Assembly (NCBI GenBank): GCA_013373625.1
Contig: JABXHM010000008.1
Span: forward strand, 62,001-126,000
DNA: 64,000 nucleotides
Origin: Alteromonadaceae bacterium
Lineage (GTDB): Bacteria; Pseudomonadota; Gammaproteobacteria; Enterobacterales; Alteromonadaceae
Reading direction: 5' to 3'
The position numbers and the translations under genes were made by a program. Below the pieces are notes generated by a model. The model saw only the letters and a program-made list of their open reading frames with translations. It was not told where the DNA came from and did not search any database. Of the stretch, positions 36,812-47,049 are shown in pieces (the first letter of the stretch is position 1; each line of letters opens with the position of its first letter).

Positions 36812-37604
36812 GTTCATGTACCCAATTGGCAATAATGGCAAAATCTTCTAGCGACAATGTTTCTGCGCGTCGCACCGGATCCAAGCCTAACTCACGTAAC
36901 TGTGTTTCACTGATACACTCTTTCAGGCTATTGCGTATGGTTTTCCTGCGTTGATTAAACGCCATTGTGGATACGCGTTCAAGGGTTTTTACATCAGCAA
37001 CATCTACTGGTGGTTGCTTATGCGGGGCCAGCCGGACCACTGCCGAGTCGACTTTTGGCGGCGGAATAAAAGCACCTGGCGGCACATTAAGTACCGGCTG
37101 GACCTGACAATAGTACTGCGTCATTATCGACAAGCGGCCATAATTTTTGTTACCTGGTGACGCAGCGAGTCGATTAACCACTTCCTTTTGCAACATAAAA
37201 TGCATGTCCTGAATAAGATGGGCGTACTTAAACAGGTGGAACATAATAGGGGTTGAAATATTGTAAGGCAGGTTGCCAAAAACGCGCAGTAGGGCGCCGT
37301 CTTTCGCAAGTGGCGTGAAATCGACGGTGAGCGCGTCCTGTTCGATAATCGTGAGCTTCTTATTGTGAAATGGGTGGTGGCGTAGCCGTTCAGCTAAATC
37401 ACGGTCCAACTCGATGACCGTCAAGGCATTAACCCGTTCACAAACCGGGTCTGTGAGAGCGCCTAATCCCGGACCAATTTCAAGCAGGTTTTCGCCGTCT
37501 GCCGGATTAATTGCGTCAACGATTTGTTCGATAACAAAGGTATCGTTAAGAAAGTTTTGCCCGAAGCGCTTGCGCGCGGTATGACCTAAGTGGGTTTTAT
37601 TCAT
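36792..37604 (-). CDS. rsmA: 16S rRNA dimethyladenosine transferase
   Basis: The 270-residue protein (start [16 protein letters not shown]) has the KsgA motifs: RFGQNFL, the SAM-binding [24 protein letters not shown], and the catalytic NLPY ([14 protein letters not shown]). It dimethylates two adjacent adenines near the 3' end of 16S rRNA in a late assembly step. The start overlaps the pdxA stop by 8 nt (ATGAATAA). Longer frames to 37625 add residues not found in the family. Confidence 0.97.
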   Translation of the reverse strand: MNKTHLGHTARKRFGQNFLNDTFVIEQIVDAINPADGENLLEIGPGLGALTDPVCERVNALTVIELDRDLAERLRHHPFHNKKLTIIEQDALTVDFTPLAKDGALLRVFGNLPYNISTPIMFHLFKYAHLIQDMHFMLQKEVVNRLAASPGNKNYGRLSIMTQYYCQVQPVLNVPPGAFIPPPKVDSAVVRLAPHKQPPVDVADVKTLERVSTMAFNQRRKTIRNSLKECISETQLRELGLDPVRRAETLSLEDFAIIANWVHEHDSIEN

Positions 37605-38583
37605 TTCTAATGGTAGCCATCTCAATTGCTTTATTCATCGCTTTGGTAAAGCTACCGCTATCAGCCTGGCCTTTGCCGGCAAGATCCAGTGCAGTGCCGT
37701 GATCGACGGAAGTACGAATAAAGGGTAATCCCAGTGTGATATTTACAGATTCACCAAAGCCTTTATATTTTAGCACAGGCAGACCCTGATCATGGTACAT
37801 GGCTAATACAACATCGGCGTTTTCCAGATACTTAGGCTGAAAAATAGTATCGGCAGGTAAAGGCCCGGTGATGTTAATTCCCTGCTCGCGCAGCTCATCA
37901 AGTGCCGGCGAAATAGTTTCTATTTCCTCGCGACCTATGTGGCCGTCTTCACCTGCATGGGGGTTGAGTCCACACACATAAATACGAGGTTTGGTAATAT
38001 TAAATTTGAGCGTCAGGTCGGTATGGATAATGTGAATCACTTTATGCAGGCGTTCACGTGTTATCGCCCGGGATACATATTCAAGAGGGATATGCGTGGT
38101 GGCTAATGCTACGTTCAGGCCTTCTGTTGAAAGTAACATCACAACATCAATGGTATTTGATTGATGGGCGAAGAATTCCGTATGGCCACTAAAAGAAATA
38201 CCCGCTTTATTGATAATGCCTTTATTAACCGGGCCGGTGACAACCGCATCAAAATCGCCTTCGATATTTGCCTGACAAGCCTGACGCAGCGTTTCGACCA
38301 CATAGTGGCCGTTATCGCTGTCTAACACACCAGGAATCACGGGTGCAGAAACTGGAATTGGCTGTATAAACAGCTCACCTTTTTCCTGAATGCGGTTTTC
38401 CCCGTTTTCATAAGGGGTTAGTTTGAGAGGATAGTTAAGCGCGCTGGCGCGCTCTAACATCATATTCTCGTCGGCAAAAATAACCAGTTGCGCTGACCAT
38501 TGTTGTTGAGCGAGTTCAATGATCAGATCGGGGCCCACGCCAGCAGGTTCGCCTGGCGTGACGGCGATTTTCAGGGGTGTCAT
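37597..38583 (-). CDS. pdxA: 4-hydroxythreonine-4-phosphate dehydrogenase
   Basis: The 328-residue enzyme shows ITPGEPAG-like [14 protein letters not shown] at the N-terminus, [21 protein letters not shown], metal-binding histidines including [13 protein letters not shown], and [14 protein letters not shown]. It oxidises 4-phosphohydroxy-threonine in the deoxyxylulose-dependent pyridoxal phosphate route; pdxJ, the next enzyme, is at 48070. It sits 16 nt downstream of surA and overlaps rsmA. Confidence 0.97.
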   Translation of the reverse strand: MTPLKIAVTPGEPAGVGPDLIIELAQQQWSAQLVIFADENMMLERASALNYPLKLTPYENGENRIQEKGELFIQPIPVSAPVIPGVLDSDNGHYVVETLRQACQANIEGDFDAVVTGPVNKGIINKAGISFSGHTEFFAHQSNTIDVVMLLSTEGLNVALATTHIPLEYVSRAITRERLHKVIHIIHTDLTLKFNITKPRIYVCGLNPHAGEDGHIGREEIETISPALDELREQGINITGPLPADTIFQPKYLENADVVLAMYHDQGLPVLKYKGFGESVNITLGLPFIRTSVDHGTALDLAGKGQADSGSFTKAMNKAIEMATIRNE

Positions 38584-38599
38584 AAGCAGACCTTAATTT

Positions 38600-39883
38600 T
38601 TATTCACTAAGGACTTCGATATAAGCCGAGTCACGCATTTCACGTAACCAGTTCTCGCTTTCTTCTGCAAATTTACGATTGAACAGAAGTTGATAGGCTT
38701 TATCTTCCTTGCGTTGTTCGGTGGCATCGTCAATACGTCTGTCCAACAACTGGATAAGATGCCAGCCGTGTTGGGTACGTACCGGATCACTGTACTCGCC
38801 AGGCTCTAAATTAGCCAGCGCTTGCTTAAATTCAGGCACGTACATTTCAGGATTTGCCCAACCCAGCTCACCACCACGTAATGCCGAGCCTGGATCTGCA
38901 GAGTGTTCTTTGGCCAGTTCTGCGAAATCCGCTTCATCTGCCAGTACTTGCTCTTTAAACTTAATCAGCATTTTTTTAGCACGTTCTTCACTCAGAATAA
39001 TTGATGGTTCAATTAAAATATGCCGCGCATTAACTTCTTCAACTTCTACGACCTCAATACCACGTGTATCGATAATCTTTAATATATGAAAGCCGGCGCC
39101 ACTTCTGATCGGGCCAATGAGTTCACCTTTGCGCTTGCCCTGCACGGCTTCAGCAAACAGCGTCGGCATGGCGTTAATATTCATCCAGCCCATATTACCG
39201 CCATCTAATGCTTCTGAACCCGATGATGCCGCAATCGCCAGTCGAGCAAATTCGGAGCCGTCATTAAGCAGTTTCAACACCCGGTCCGCCCGCTCACGTG
39301 CTTCGGCAACGCCCTCGTCAGTTAAATCAGGTGGGAATCCTATCAGTATATGACCAAGCTCGTACTCAGCCTGCTCAGAACCTTGCTGTTCGATCACATC
39401 TACTAAATTAGCGATTTCCTGGGGGGTTATATATATACGGCGGCGAACATTGGCTCGACGTACCTCGCCCATAATCATTTCTTCGCGGATCTGTTCACGA
39501 TAATCATCGTAGCTGATCCCCTGGCGCATAAGTTCTTCACGCACCTGCGGGACGGTTGCGCCCTCGCTGGCGGCAATGTTAGCAATGGTTTGGTCAAGCT
39601 GGGGGTCACTCACCTGAATGCCCATGCGTTCAGCCATTTGCAGTTGCAAATTTCTCAAAATTAAACGCTCTATTGCCTGGGTTCTTAGCGCTGCATCCGA
39701 GGGTAAATCCCGGTTATTGGCAGCGGCTTCCGCTTTTACTTCACTAACCAGTTTGTTGACTTCGCTCTCCAGTACGACACCCTGGTCTACAATAACAGCG
39801 ACTCTGTCGAGCATCTGTGTTTGGGCCAAGACAGGTAAACTAATTACCAGACTTAAAAACAAACCCTGAATAAAATACTTCAT
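38600..39883 (-). CDS. surA: Periplasmic chaperone and peptidyl-prolyl isomerase SurA
   Basis: The 427-residue protein has a signal peptide (cleavage near VLAQTQ), an N-terminal SurA helical domain (VAVIVDQGVVLESEVNKLV), and two PpiC parvulin domains at about 172-273 (YELGHILIGFP, GGNMGWMN) and 283-383 (VNARHILIEPS, GGELGWANPEMYVPEF, GWHLIQLLDRR). SurA escorts outer-membrane proteins, including LptD encoded just upstream, to the BAM complex. Gene order lptD-surA is the standard gammaproteobacterial one. Confidence 0.97.
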   Translation of the reverse strand: MKYFIQGLFLSLVISLPVLAQTQMLDRVAVIVDQGVVLESEVNKLVSEVKAEAAANNRDLPSDAALRTQAIERLILRNLQLQMAERMGIQVSDPQLDQTIANIAASEGATVPQVREELMRQGISYDDYREQIREEMIMGEVRRANVRRRIYITPQEIANLVDVIEQQGSEQAEYELGHILIGFPPDLTDEGVAEARERADRVLKLLNDGSEFARLAIAASSGSEALDGGNMGWMNINAMPTLFAEAVQGKRKGELIGPIRSGAGFHILKIIDTRGIEVVEVEEVNARHILIEPSIILSEERAKKMLIKFKEQVLADEADFAELAKEHSADPGSALRGGELGWANPEMYVPEFKQALANLEPGEYSDPVRTQHGWHLIQLLDRRIDDATEQRKEDKAYQLLFNRKFAEESENWLREMRDSAYIEVLSE

Positions 39884-39927
39884 AAACTCTCTTGCTTGTT
39901 GTGAATATTGCCAGGTTACCGGCGCAT

Positions 39928-42261
39928 TTAATTTAACACATACGGCTGACGGTAGCCGAACATGCCATCCTCGAGCATGGCTCGGTTAGACCGTGAAGAG
40001 CCGATTCCCTTAAATATGAAGTCCAACCCAATACGAGTGTCAAACTCATCCGTATTTTGTTGCCCAACAGTATCATAGCGATTTGTCAGGCTTCGCTGTG
40101 CGACGATACGAATCGCCCAGCAACAGGATTCATACTGTACTCCAAAATAGTTTTCGATGCTTCTGTCTCGTTCTATATCCCGGTATGAACGGCCTACAAC
40201 CTGCCAGTTTTTGGCGATAGGCCAGGACGCTGACAGCCCCATCTGATCAATCATCTCACCGGATAAGTCGCGCACAAACCGGTGACTCATTTGAATGAGC
40301 CGCTGAGCATCCTTGCGGTATTCCAACACCATACTGCTGCGTTCAACTTTGTCGTTGTCTGTTGCTATTTGCATAGTTGTATGGACAAACCAACTGTCAT
40401 CAAAACGCCAGTCAAGTTCGGCAGCAAGTGCAGAACGGTTTCGATCATCAACACTGCTCGTTACCTGAGTGTCAGATAAATAAAATATCTGACCCAAACT
40501 TACCACGAATTGTTCCCGGTTGGCGGCATCAATTATTCTTGACGTTACGCCGACGGTAATTTGGTCATTATCGCTAATTCTGTCAAGACCGGTGAATTCC
40601 TGACCACGAAATAATCCATTAACATCGGTGAGCAGGTTGGTCGTATCGTACAAACCAATATTCGATTGGTCTTCGTACGACGTATAAAGGTACTGTAATT
40701 TAGGCTCTAAAGTGATCGTAACATCATTGCCAAACAGATTATCTGCTTTTTCTAAATACAGTGTACTAAACAGCCGACCTTGTTTAAGTGTTCGGTTAAC
40801 CTCTTCGTCGAGCTGCGTATTGTCAATATTTCGCTGCCGATAATAAGTGTTCATGACCGTCATTTCAGCGGTAACTTCACCCCAGTAACGCTGATAGGGC
40901 AGGGCTATCGTGGGTGCTACGTGCCAGCGCAGTGCATTAGGCTGTGTTTGCAGGGCATTATTAAAATAGGCGAGTTCTGAGTCCAGCTTAAAGGTCAGTA
41001 AGCGGGTTAAATCACTGCGCCACTGGAGTCTGGCTTCTGGTAACGCCCGATAGATAGCCTCGTAGTCACCCAGGGTATCAAAATCTCGCATATAGAGGCT
41101 AAAATCCAACGACTGACTGTAATAATCCAGGCCAACTGTTTGGTTAATGGTTGTATCTGAACGGTTATAAAAATCTGATCCCAAATCAACAATATAATTG
41201 TTATCGCTGATGCCATTGTAATCGACATTCAGCTGCCAGTTGTCACTTAACATGCCATGATGCTGATAGCGATAAAAGTAACGGCTGTCATCTGATGCCA
41301 GACGAGTATCATTGTTCAGGTATTCCACATGCAGCTGGCCGTCAGATGCGTTGGTTAAATAACGAAATTCGGTTTTTAACTGCATACCCCGATTGCTCAT
41401 TAGTCGGGGCGAAATTGTCATGTCATAATTGGGTGCAATATTCCAGTAATAGGGCTGCTCGTAACTCACGCCCGTGGCAGTGGAGCTGCTGATTACAGGA
41501 AACAGCAGACCAGATTGACGTTGATTACTGACCGGAAATGCAAAATAAGGCAGGTATAGTAACGGCACATCGCCAATATAAAAACGCGTATGACGTGCTT
41601 CGCCCAGCGTTTCCCCTGCGGCTATACTGATCTCTGATGCTTCCAGTCGCCAATCCTGTTGATTCATCGGGCAGGTGGTAAAACTCACTTGTTGCAATGA
41701 AATGCCCTGATCAACACCAATATCGATTTCTCCAGCAGTACCATGACCCACAAAACCCGTTAGCTGGTATAACGTGTTCTCTAATTTAAGTTGCTGTTCA
41801 GCTGAGTCGACATTCAAATAGTCACTTTGGACGCTTAGTTCAGGGCTCTGATAGCGGACATTACCACTGGCATTCAGTGCCCGTCCATTTTCTGACACCC
41901 TGGCTGTCTCAGCTTGAATGACTGCCCGATCAGTCACTATATTTACATTACCGTCAAAGCTGGCAAATTCATTTTCGAGAATTTCAGCGGTATCGGAGGT
42001 GACCGCAATCTGCTTTTTTTGCATAAGCTGGCTGTTGTCAAACGGGGCTGGTGTCACGACACAAAGGGAGTCTGTGGCGAGATTAGGCTCTTGCGCATTC
42101 CCGGTTGCCGGCATTGCGGCAACAATGCTAACCATCAGTAACAATAAGCTAACGCGCTTTAAGCATATAGTTTTATATGTAAAGCGGCTCGCTGAAAGTG
42201 CTTCAGTGCAGCAATCGGCCGGGCAAATGGATTTCCCGTATTGTGAATTATTCAACAGCAA
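39928..42261 (-). CDS. lptD: LPS-assembly outer-membrane protein LptD
   Basis: The 777-residue form given here starts at a TTG and is the longest sensible one. A hydrophobic signal core (SLLLLMVSIVAAMPATGNA) is followed by CVV, where the first conserved Cys lies, an OstA/LptA-like jellyroll (FASFDGNVNIVTDRAVIQAETARV), and a large beta-barrel with LLYLPYFAFPVSNQRQSG and VGRSYRDIE. A CC pair (YESCCWAIRI) near the C-terminus fits the inter-domain disulfides that DsbC isomerises. LptD with LptE inserts LPS into the outer leaflet. No ATG or GTG is found at a sensible place before the signal core, so the start is uncertain. A sigma-70-like promoter lies at 42323-42351. Confidence 0.93.
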   Translation of the reverse strand: MLLNNSQYGKSICPADCCTEALSASRFTYKTICLKRVSLLLLMVSIVAAMPATGNAQEPNLATDSLCVVTPAPFDNSQLMQKKQIAVTSDTAEILENEFASFDGNVNIVTDRAVIQAETARVSENGRALNASGNVRYQSPELSVQSDYLNVDSAEQQLKLENTLYQLTGFVGHGTAGEIDIGVDQGISLQQVSFTTCPMNQQDWRLEASEISIAAGETLGEARHTRFYIGDVPLLYLPYFAFPVSNQRQSGLLFPVISSSTATGVSYEQPYYWNIAPNYDMTISPRLMSNRGMQLKTEFRYLTNASDGQLHVEYLNNDTRLASDDSRYFYRYQHHGMLSDNWQLNVDYNGISDNNYIVDLGSDFYNRSDTTINQTVGLDYYSQSLDFSLYMRDFDTLGDYEAIYRALPEARLQWRSDLTRLLTFKLDSELAYFNNALQTQPNALRWHVAPTIALPYQRYWGEVTAEMTVMNTYYRQRNIDNTQLDEEVNRTLKQGRLFSTLYLEKADNLFGNDVTITLEPKLQYLYTSYEDQSNIGLYDTTNLLTDVNGLFRGQEFTGLDRISDNDQITVGVTSRIIDAANREQFVVSLGQIFYLSDTQVTSSVDDRNRSALAAELDWRFDDSWFVHTTMQIATDNDKVERSSMVLEYRKDAQRLIQMSHRFVRDLSGEMIDQMGLSASWPIAKNWQVVGRSYRDIERDRSIENYFGVQYESCCWAIRIVAQRSLTNRYDTVGQQNTDEFDTRIGLDFIFKGIGSSRSNRAMLEDGMFGYRQPYVLN

Positions 42262-42322
42262 AGTTTCGTTCTCAGGCTCTTTTAGCAGATGGCCAGCGTA
42301 GGGATATTAAAATCAGGCGCTA

Positions 42323-42351
42323 ATTCTATGCACTTCGTCGTCAATTACCAA
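42323..42351 (-). promoter_or_regulatory. Putative sigma-70 promoter of the lptD-surA-pdxA-rsmA-apaGH operon
   Basis: On the minus strand TTGGTA (42351-42346) and TAGAAT (42328-42323) are 17 bp apart. Transcription would start near 42316, about 55 nt before the TTG proposed for lptD. No sigma-E-type promoter was recognised. Confidence 0.5.
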
Positions 42352-42553
42352 CTAAAGACCGTAAAAAAAACGAAAAATTCATGTGTGACCCATATTTCGT
42401 GGCTAAATAGGGGTGATCAGTCATCTTCTCATACGCTTTACCTTTGGTTATAGTGCTTTCTTTATACTTTGTTACTTAAACTATTAAAAAGTAACGGAGC
42501 CACCAGGCCACTTCAATAAAGTGCCTATTGGATTAACGTTTCTGGGGGATTCC

Positions 42554-43387
42554 ATGCCAATTTGGGGCAGAGTACTGGGCTTTATTTTTGGAATGATGTT
42601 TTTAAAGTTACCGGGTGCCATTTTAGGGTTGCTGGTTGGCTATATGTTTGACAAAGGGTACAGCCAGGATTTTGGCCGGGTAGGAGGCTTTGGTCGTTTT
42701 TTCTCTAGTCAGGATGGATTGCAGCAACAAGCTATCTTTTTTCACAGTTTGTTTGCTGCGCTTGGCCATTTGGCCAAATCAGACGGTAAAGTGACCCCGT
42801 CTGAAATCAAGATTGCAACCAATCTTATGGATGACATGCAGTTGCAGGGCGAGGCCAGACAAGAGGCCCAGCAAGCTTTCAGAGAGGGAAAAGAACGCGA
42901 CTTTCCCATCAATGATATGCTTAAGCAGTTACATGAGTCTTGTCACGGACGCCGGGATATTCTGCAAGTATTCCTGGAAATACTCATTCAGGCCGCTTTT
43001 GCGGACGGTCGATTGGCGAGTGAAGAATATCACGTGCTGGAAAAGGTCGCTAAAGCGCTGGGTTTTAACCGTCGCGATTTAGATTACCTTATTGCCATGT
43101 TCGAAGCGGAGGTTCGGTTTCGTGCAACGGGACAGCGACATCAACAATACAAGTCTGGTCAACCTGATGGCCCTTCTCTTGATGACGCCTATGCGATTTT
43201 AGGCGTAACGGCCAATGACGATGAAAAAGCCATTAAACGTGCATACCGAAAACGTATGTCTGAGCACCATCCGGACAAACTGGCCTCCAAAGGACTACCT
43301 GAACAGGCTATGGAAATAGCCAAGCGCAAGGCGCAGGATATTCAGGCCGCTTATGAAATGGTCAAGCAACAGCGGCACTTTAAGTGA
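42554..43387 (+). CDS. djlA: Co-chaperone DjlA
   Basis: The start at 42554 (MPIWGRVLG) follows a GGGGG ribosome site and gives 277 residues; an upstream GTG adds 11 unlikely residues. A single N-terminal membrane helix with Gly-rich face (GLLVGYMFDKGYSQDF) is followed by a TerB-like helical domain (about 60-170) and a C-terminal J domain (about 210-277) containing the essential HPD (SEHHPDKLASKG). DjlA stimulates DnaK from the inner membrane. xerD overlaps its stop by 4 nt. Divergent lptD and djlA is a familiar gammaproteobacterial arrangement. Confidence 0.95.
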   Translation: MPIWGRVLGFIFGMMFLKLPGAILGLLVGYMFDKGYSQDFGRVGGFGRFFSSQDGLQQQAIFFHSLFAALGHLAKSDGKVTPSEIKIATNLMDDMQLQGEARQEAQQAFREGKERDFPINDMLKQLHESCHGRRDILQVFLEILIQAAFADGRLASEEYHVLEKVAKALGFNRRDLDYLIAMFEAEVRFRATGQRHQQYKSGQPDGPSLDDAYAILGVTANDDEKAIKRAYRKRMSEHHPDKLASKGLPEQAMEIAKRKAQDIQAAYEMVKQQRHFK

Positions 43388-44301
43388 GCATTGTGCTGCC
43401 TTTACCGCGACCAACTGATGTCACCTTGATTGACGCGTTTATCGAAATGCTATGGCTGGAAAAAGGCCTGAGTGATAATACCCAACAGAGCTATCAACGT
43501 GATTTATGCCACCTAAGCAGCTTTTTGCGCTTTGCTGAAGGACCTGAACTGTTGCAGGTAACCTTACATGATTTGCAGGATTACCTGGCATTTCGCGACC
43601 GTCAGGGACTCTCTGCACGCAGCACACAGCGCAATATAAGCGCCTTGCGACAGTTTTTTCGATACTTAGTGGTAGAAACACTGCGCAAAGATAATCCGGT
43701 CACTCAACTGGCTATTCCTAAAGCGGCCAAAAAGTTACCAGGAACACTCAGCGAAGCCGATGTTGATGCACTGCTCGAGTCACCCGACTCCGGCGACCCA
43801 ATTGAATGTCGGGACAAGGCAATGCTGGAAGTATTGTATGCAACAGGGTTACGGGTGAGTGAGTTGACCGGGCTCAGATTGTCAGAAATCAGCCTTAACC
43901 AGGGTGTGGTAAGGGTAATGGGTAAAGGTAACAAAGAGCGTTTAGTGCCACTCGGTGAAAACGCAATGGATGCATTGCAAGCATATTTGTCAGACGCCCG
44001 CCCGGCATTAATGAAGCACCAGACTGACGTGGTGTTTGTCAGTAAACGTGGCGTGCAGATGACCCGGCAGACATTCTGGCACCGTATAAAGTATTATGCG
44101 ATTAAAGCCGGTATTCAAACTGAACTGTCGCCGCATACGTTGCGACATGCGTTTGCTACGCATTTGCTCAACCATGGCGCCGACTTACGAGTCGTGCAAA
44201 TGTTATTGGGGCATAGTGATTTATCGACAACGCAGATATATACCCATGTAGCCACGGAGCGTTTACAGAACTTAATAGACACACATCACCCGCGGGGATA
44301 A
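43384..44301 (+). CDS. xerD: Site-specific tyrosine recombinase XerD
   Basis: The 305-residue protein has an N-terminal SAM-like core-binding domain (LIDAFIEMLWLEKGLSDNTQQSY) and the catalytic domain. The catalytic set is complete: Arg in YATGLRVSELTGL, Lys in GKGNKERLVPLG, His/Arg in SPHTLRHAFATHLL, His in LLGHSDLSTTQIYTH, with the nucleophilic Tyr in the last motif. It resolves chromosome dimers at dif together with XerC and FtsK. The GTG start overlaps the djlA stop (GTGA). This is the chromosomal housekeeping recombinase and is not evidence of a mobile element. Confidence 0.96.
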   Translation: MSIVLPLPRPTDVTLIDAFIEMLWLEKGLSDNTQQSYQRDLCHLSSFLRFAEGPELLQVTLHDLQDYLAFRDRQGLSARSTQRNISALRQFFRYLVVETLRKDNPVTQLAIPKAAKKLPGTLSEADVDALLESPDSGDPIECRDKAMLEVLYATGLRVSELTGLRLSEISLNQGVVRVMGKGNKERLVPLGENAMDALQAYLSDARPALMKHQTDVVFVSKRGVQMTRQTFWHRIKYYAIKAGIQTELSPHTLRHAFATHLLNHGADLRVVQMLLGHSDLSTTQIYTHVATERLQNLIDTHHPRG

Positions 44302-44502
44302 CCGCAATTGTGTGAAGTTTGTTGTGAGTCACCTAATATTATCGGTGGCGGTCATATTAAAAATGCGAATTTTTGTTACACTAGAGCGAATTTTACGGCC
44401 AGAACCCGGTCTTATTGATAATATTGGGTTAGCAAAGTTGAACGTTAAATGCCGGTCGGGGAGAGATATGAAGTTTCTGACGGGCTTTACAGGAGTAAAT
44501 GA

Positions 44503-45234
44503 ATGAAGTTTTTTCTGCGCAGTGTTGCAGTGGTGTTGAGTGTTTTTTCTGTGAGTCTGGCGGCAAGCGTGCTGGCCAACGCGCCAGAAACCGATAGCGT
44601 CAAAGCAAAAATTGAATCCACACTAAAATGGCGTGTCGACTCGATTGCCGATTCTCCGGTTGACGGCCTGCTCCAGATCGGTACTGAGAATGGTCTGTTT
44701 TATGTGAGCAAAGACGGGACTTACCTGCTGCAGGCCCGGGTGTACAACCTTGATGCTGACATGCGCAACGAAACCGAACTGGCACTGGCTGACATGCGGG
44801 TCGAAGGGCTTAAACAATTTGAAGACTCTGCTATCGAATTTAAAGCCGACAATGAGAAATATGTCGTCACAGTGTTTACCGATACCACCTGCGGGTATTG
44901 CCGTAAGCTGCACGAACAAATTGATGAATACAACGACGCGGGCATTACCGTGCGTTATTTAGCGTATCCGCGTGCCGGACTGAATAGCCCGGTATACCGG
45001 GAAATGGTGTCAGTATGGTGTTCAGCCGATCCGAAGCAAGCCATGACGAATGCTAAGGATGGCAGCAGTATTACGCCGTCCAGTTGCGACAACGATATTG
45101 CAGAGCAATTTAAATTCGGGCGCCGGATAGGCGTGAATGGCACACCTAATATTGTACTGAACGATGGCAGTGTAATACCCGGCTATCAACCACCGGCACA
45201 GCTGTTAATGGCGCTGGAGCAAGCTGCAGGTTAA
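44503..45234 (+). CDS. dsbC: Periplasmic protein-disulfide isomerase DsbC
   Basis: The 243-residue protein has a signal peptide (cleavage near VLANAPE), an N-terminal dimerisation domain (about 27-85, DGLLQIGTENGLFYVSKDG) and a thioredoxin fold with the CGYC active site at about residues 130-133. A second cysteine pair (VWCSADP and SSCDND) and the cis-proline loop GVNGTPNIVLNDG are present. It repairs wrong disulfides, including those of LptD. It lies between xerD and recJ, the standard order, and ends at a strong hairpin. Confidence 0.96.
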   Translation: MKFFLRSVAVVLSVFSVSLAASVLANAPETDSVKAKIESTLKWRVDSIADSPVDGLLQIGTENGLFYVSKDGTYLLQARVYNLDADMRNETELALADMRVEGLKQFEDSAIEFKADNEKYVVTVFTDTTCGYCRKLHEQIDEYNDAGITVRYLAYPRAGLNSPVYREMVSVWCSADPKQAMTNAKDGSSITPSSCDNDIAEQFKFGRRIGVNGTPNIVLNDGSVIPGYQPPAQLLMALEQAAG

Positions 45235-45262
45235 CCGCAAAGAGGTATCCGCTGGCATAAAT

Positions 45263-45297
45263 AATGGCGCAGTTCGTTATCGGACTGCGCCATTTTC
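45263..45297 (+). terminator. Hairpin terminator after dsbC
   Basis: AATGGCGCAGT (45263-45273) and ACTGCGCCATT (45284-45294) form an 11-bp stem with a 10-nt loop, then TT-rich sequence. The T tract is short, so some read-through into recJ is possible. Confidence 0.65.
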
Positions 45298-45327
45298 ATA
45301 ACAACATTTCGACGGCAAAAGTACATT

Positions 45328-47049
45328 ATGGGATTACCAATCCGTCGCCGGTCTCTGACCGCGGCTTTTGACGCAAATTTGCATCCGGTTATTGAGCGTG
45401 TTTATCGTGGCCGTGACATTCACGCTACAGAGCAGCTGGTGACCGGCGCTCAGGCTCTATTGCATTACCGCGATTTACTCGGTTGCGAACGCGCTGCTGA
45501 ACATATTGCTGATGCAATCATTAACCGCAGAGCGATTACCATTATTGGCGACTTCGATGCTGACGGGGCGACCAGTACCGCGCTGTGTTTGCTCGCCCTG
45601 GGTCAGATGGGGGCAACGTCGGTAGATTACCTGGTGCCCAACCGCTTTGATTTTGGTTATGGGTTGTCACCTGAGATTGTCGAGCTGGCAGGGCAGCGCG
45701 GTACGCCCCTGATTATAACGGTGGATAACGGCATTTCCTGTCATGCGGGCGTAGAGCGCGCCAATGCGCTGGGTATGGATGTCATAGTCACTGATCACCA
45801 TTTACCCGGGGAAACGCTGCCAGCCGCAACGGCGATTGTGAACCCCAATCAACCGGATTGTCGTTTCCCGTCGAAAAACTTAGCCGGCGTTGGCGTTGCC
45901 TTCTATTTGATGCTGGCGTTGCGGGCGCAATTACAACAACGTGGCTGGTTTGAAGAAAGCGGTTCACCTGCCCCGAACTTAGCTAATTTGCTGGATATCG
46001 TAGCGGTAGGCACGGTTGCTGATGTTGTGCCGCTTGATCAAAATAATCGTATTTTAGTTCATCAGGGGTTGCAGCGCATTCGCGCCGGCCAGTGCCGAGC
46101 TGGCATAACTGCCTTATTGGATGTGGCGAAGCGTCATGCCGGACGCATCAGCGCGACCGATTTAGGTTTTGTTGTTGGGCCGCGCTTAAATGCTGCCGGA
46201 AGGCTCGATGATATGGCGGCGGGTATAGAGTGTCTGATGTGTAGCGACCCCATGGAAGCGCGCGCCAGAGCGACGGAACTAGACCGGCTTAATCAGCAAC
46301 GACGCACCATTGAACAGGAAATGAAACAACAGGCACAGGAAGTACTGGCCAGTATTCGTATTGATGACACAGCACCGCCAGCGGCTATTGTATTATTCGA
46401 TGAGAGTTTTCATCAGGGTGTTATAGGTATTGTTGCGGGGCGCCTGAAAGATGAATACAAACGTCCTACAATTGTCTTTGCCCGGCAGGATGATAACACT
46501 ATTAAAGGCTCTGCACGTTCAATTAGCGGCGTGCACATTCGCGATATACTGGAAGCAGTAAGTACGGCGGCGCCGGGTCTTATCGACAAGTTTGGTGGTC
46601 ATGCGGCGGCCGCGGGGTTGTCGCTACCGGCTGAGCACCTTGACGCTTTTACGCAGGCGTTTACGGCGCATGTTAGCAAAGCGCTGGAAAAGGTTGACGA
46701 CCCAAACGTTATTTTAACCGACGGGCCGCTGGATGCTGATGTCCTGAATCTTCCGCTGGCGCAATCGTTACGTCAGGCAGGCCCTTTCGGACAAGGTTTC
46801 CAACCGCCGCTGTTCGATGGTGAATTTCGTCTAATCCAACAACGGATCGTGGGTGAATGTCACTTGAAAATGGTGCTGGCACACCCTGACAGTGGTGAGG
46901 AGTTTGATGCTATCGCATTTAACATCGATACCGATGTATGGCCTGATGCGTCAATAAAACAGGTGCAATTGGCGTATCAGCTTGATGTGAATTATTATCG
47001 GGGTCGTGAATCCTTACAATTATTAGTAGAGGCAATTGCCCCCCTATGA
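45328..47049 (+). CDS. recJ: Single-stranded-DNA-specific 5'-3' exonuclease RecJ
   Basis: The 573-residue protein has the DHH phosphoesterase motifs IIGDFDADGATSTALC, TVDNGISCHAGVE and VTDHHLPGETLP, and DHHA1 motif GGHAAAAGLSL, followed by a C-terminal OB-like domain. These residues bind the two metal ions that cleave DNA. RecJ degrades single-stranded DNA in recombination and mismatch repair. The next small gene overlaps by 4 nt and recO follows closely, so recombination genes are grouped. Confidence 0.96.
   Translation: MGLPIRRRSLTAAFDANLHPVIERVYRGRDIHATEQLVTGAQALLHYRDLLGCERAAEHIADAIINRRAITIIGDFDADGATSTALCLLALGQMGATSVDYLVPNRFDFGYGLSPEIVELAGQRGTPLIITVDNGISCHAGVERANALGMDVIVTDHHLPGETLPAATAIVNPNQPDCRFPSKNLAGVGVAFYLMLALRAQLQQRGWFEESGSPAPNLANLLDIVAVGTVADVVPLDQNNRILVHQGLQRIRAGQCRAGITALLDVAKRHAGRISATDLGFVVGPRLNAAGRLDDMAAGIECLMCSDPMEARARATELDRLNQQRRTIEQEMKQQAQEVLASIRIDDTAPPAAIVLFDESFHQGVIGIVAGRLKDEYKRPTIVFARQDDNTIKGSARSISGVHIRDILEAVSTAAPGLIDKFGGHAAAAGLSLPAEHLDAFTQAFTAHVSKALEKVDDPNVILTDGPLDADVLNLPLAQSLRQAGPFGQGFQPPLFDGEFRLIQQRIVGECHLKMVLAHPDSGEEFDAIAFNIDTDVWPDASIKQVQLAYQLDVNYYRGRESLQLLVEAIAPL

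Noticed and set aside
41918-42301. 127-codon open frame antisense to lptD
   Set aside because: It mirrors the coding strand of a conserved gene, has no ribosome site and no recognisable protein pattern.
43384-44301. Tyrosine recombinase as sign of an integrated element
   Set aside because: All features and neighbours (djlA, dsbC, recJ) are those of chromosomal XerD; no att repeats or phage genes are near.
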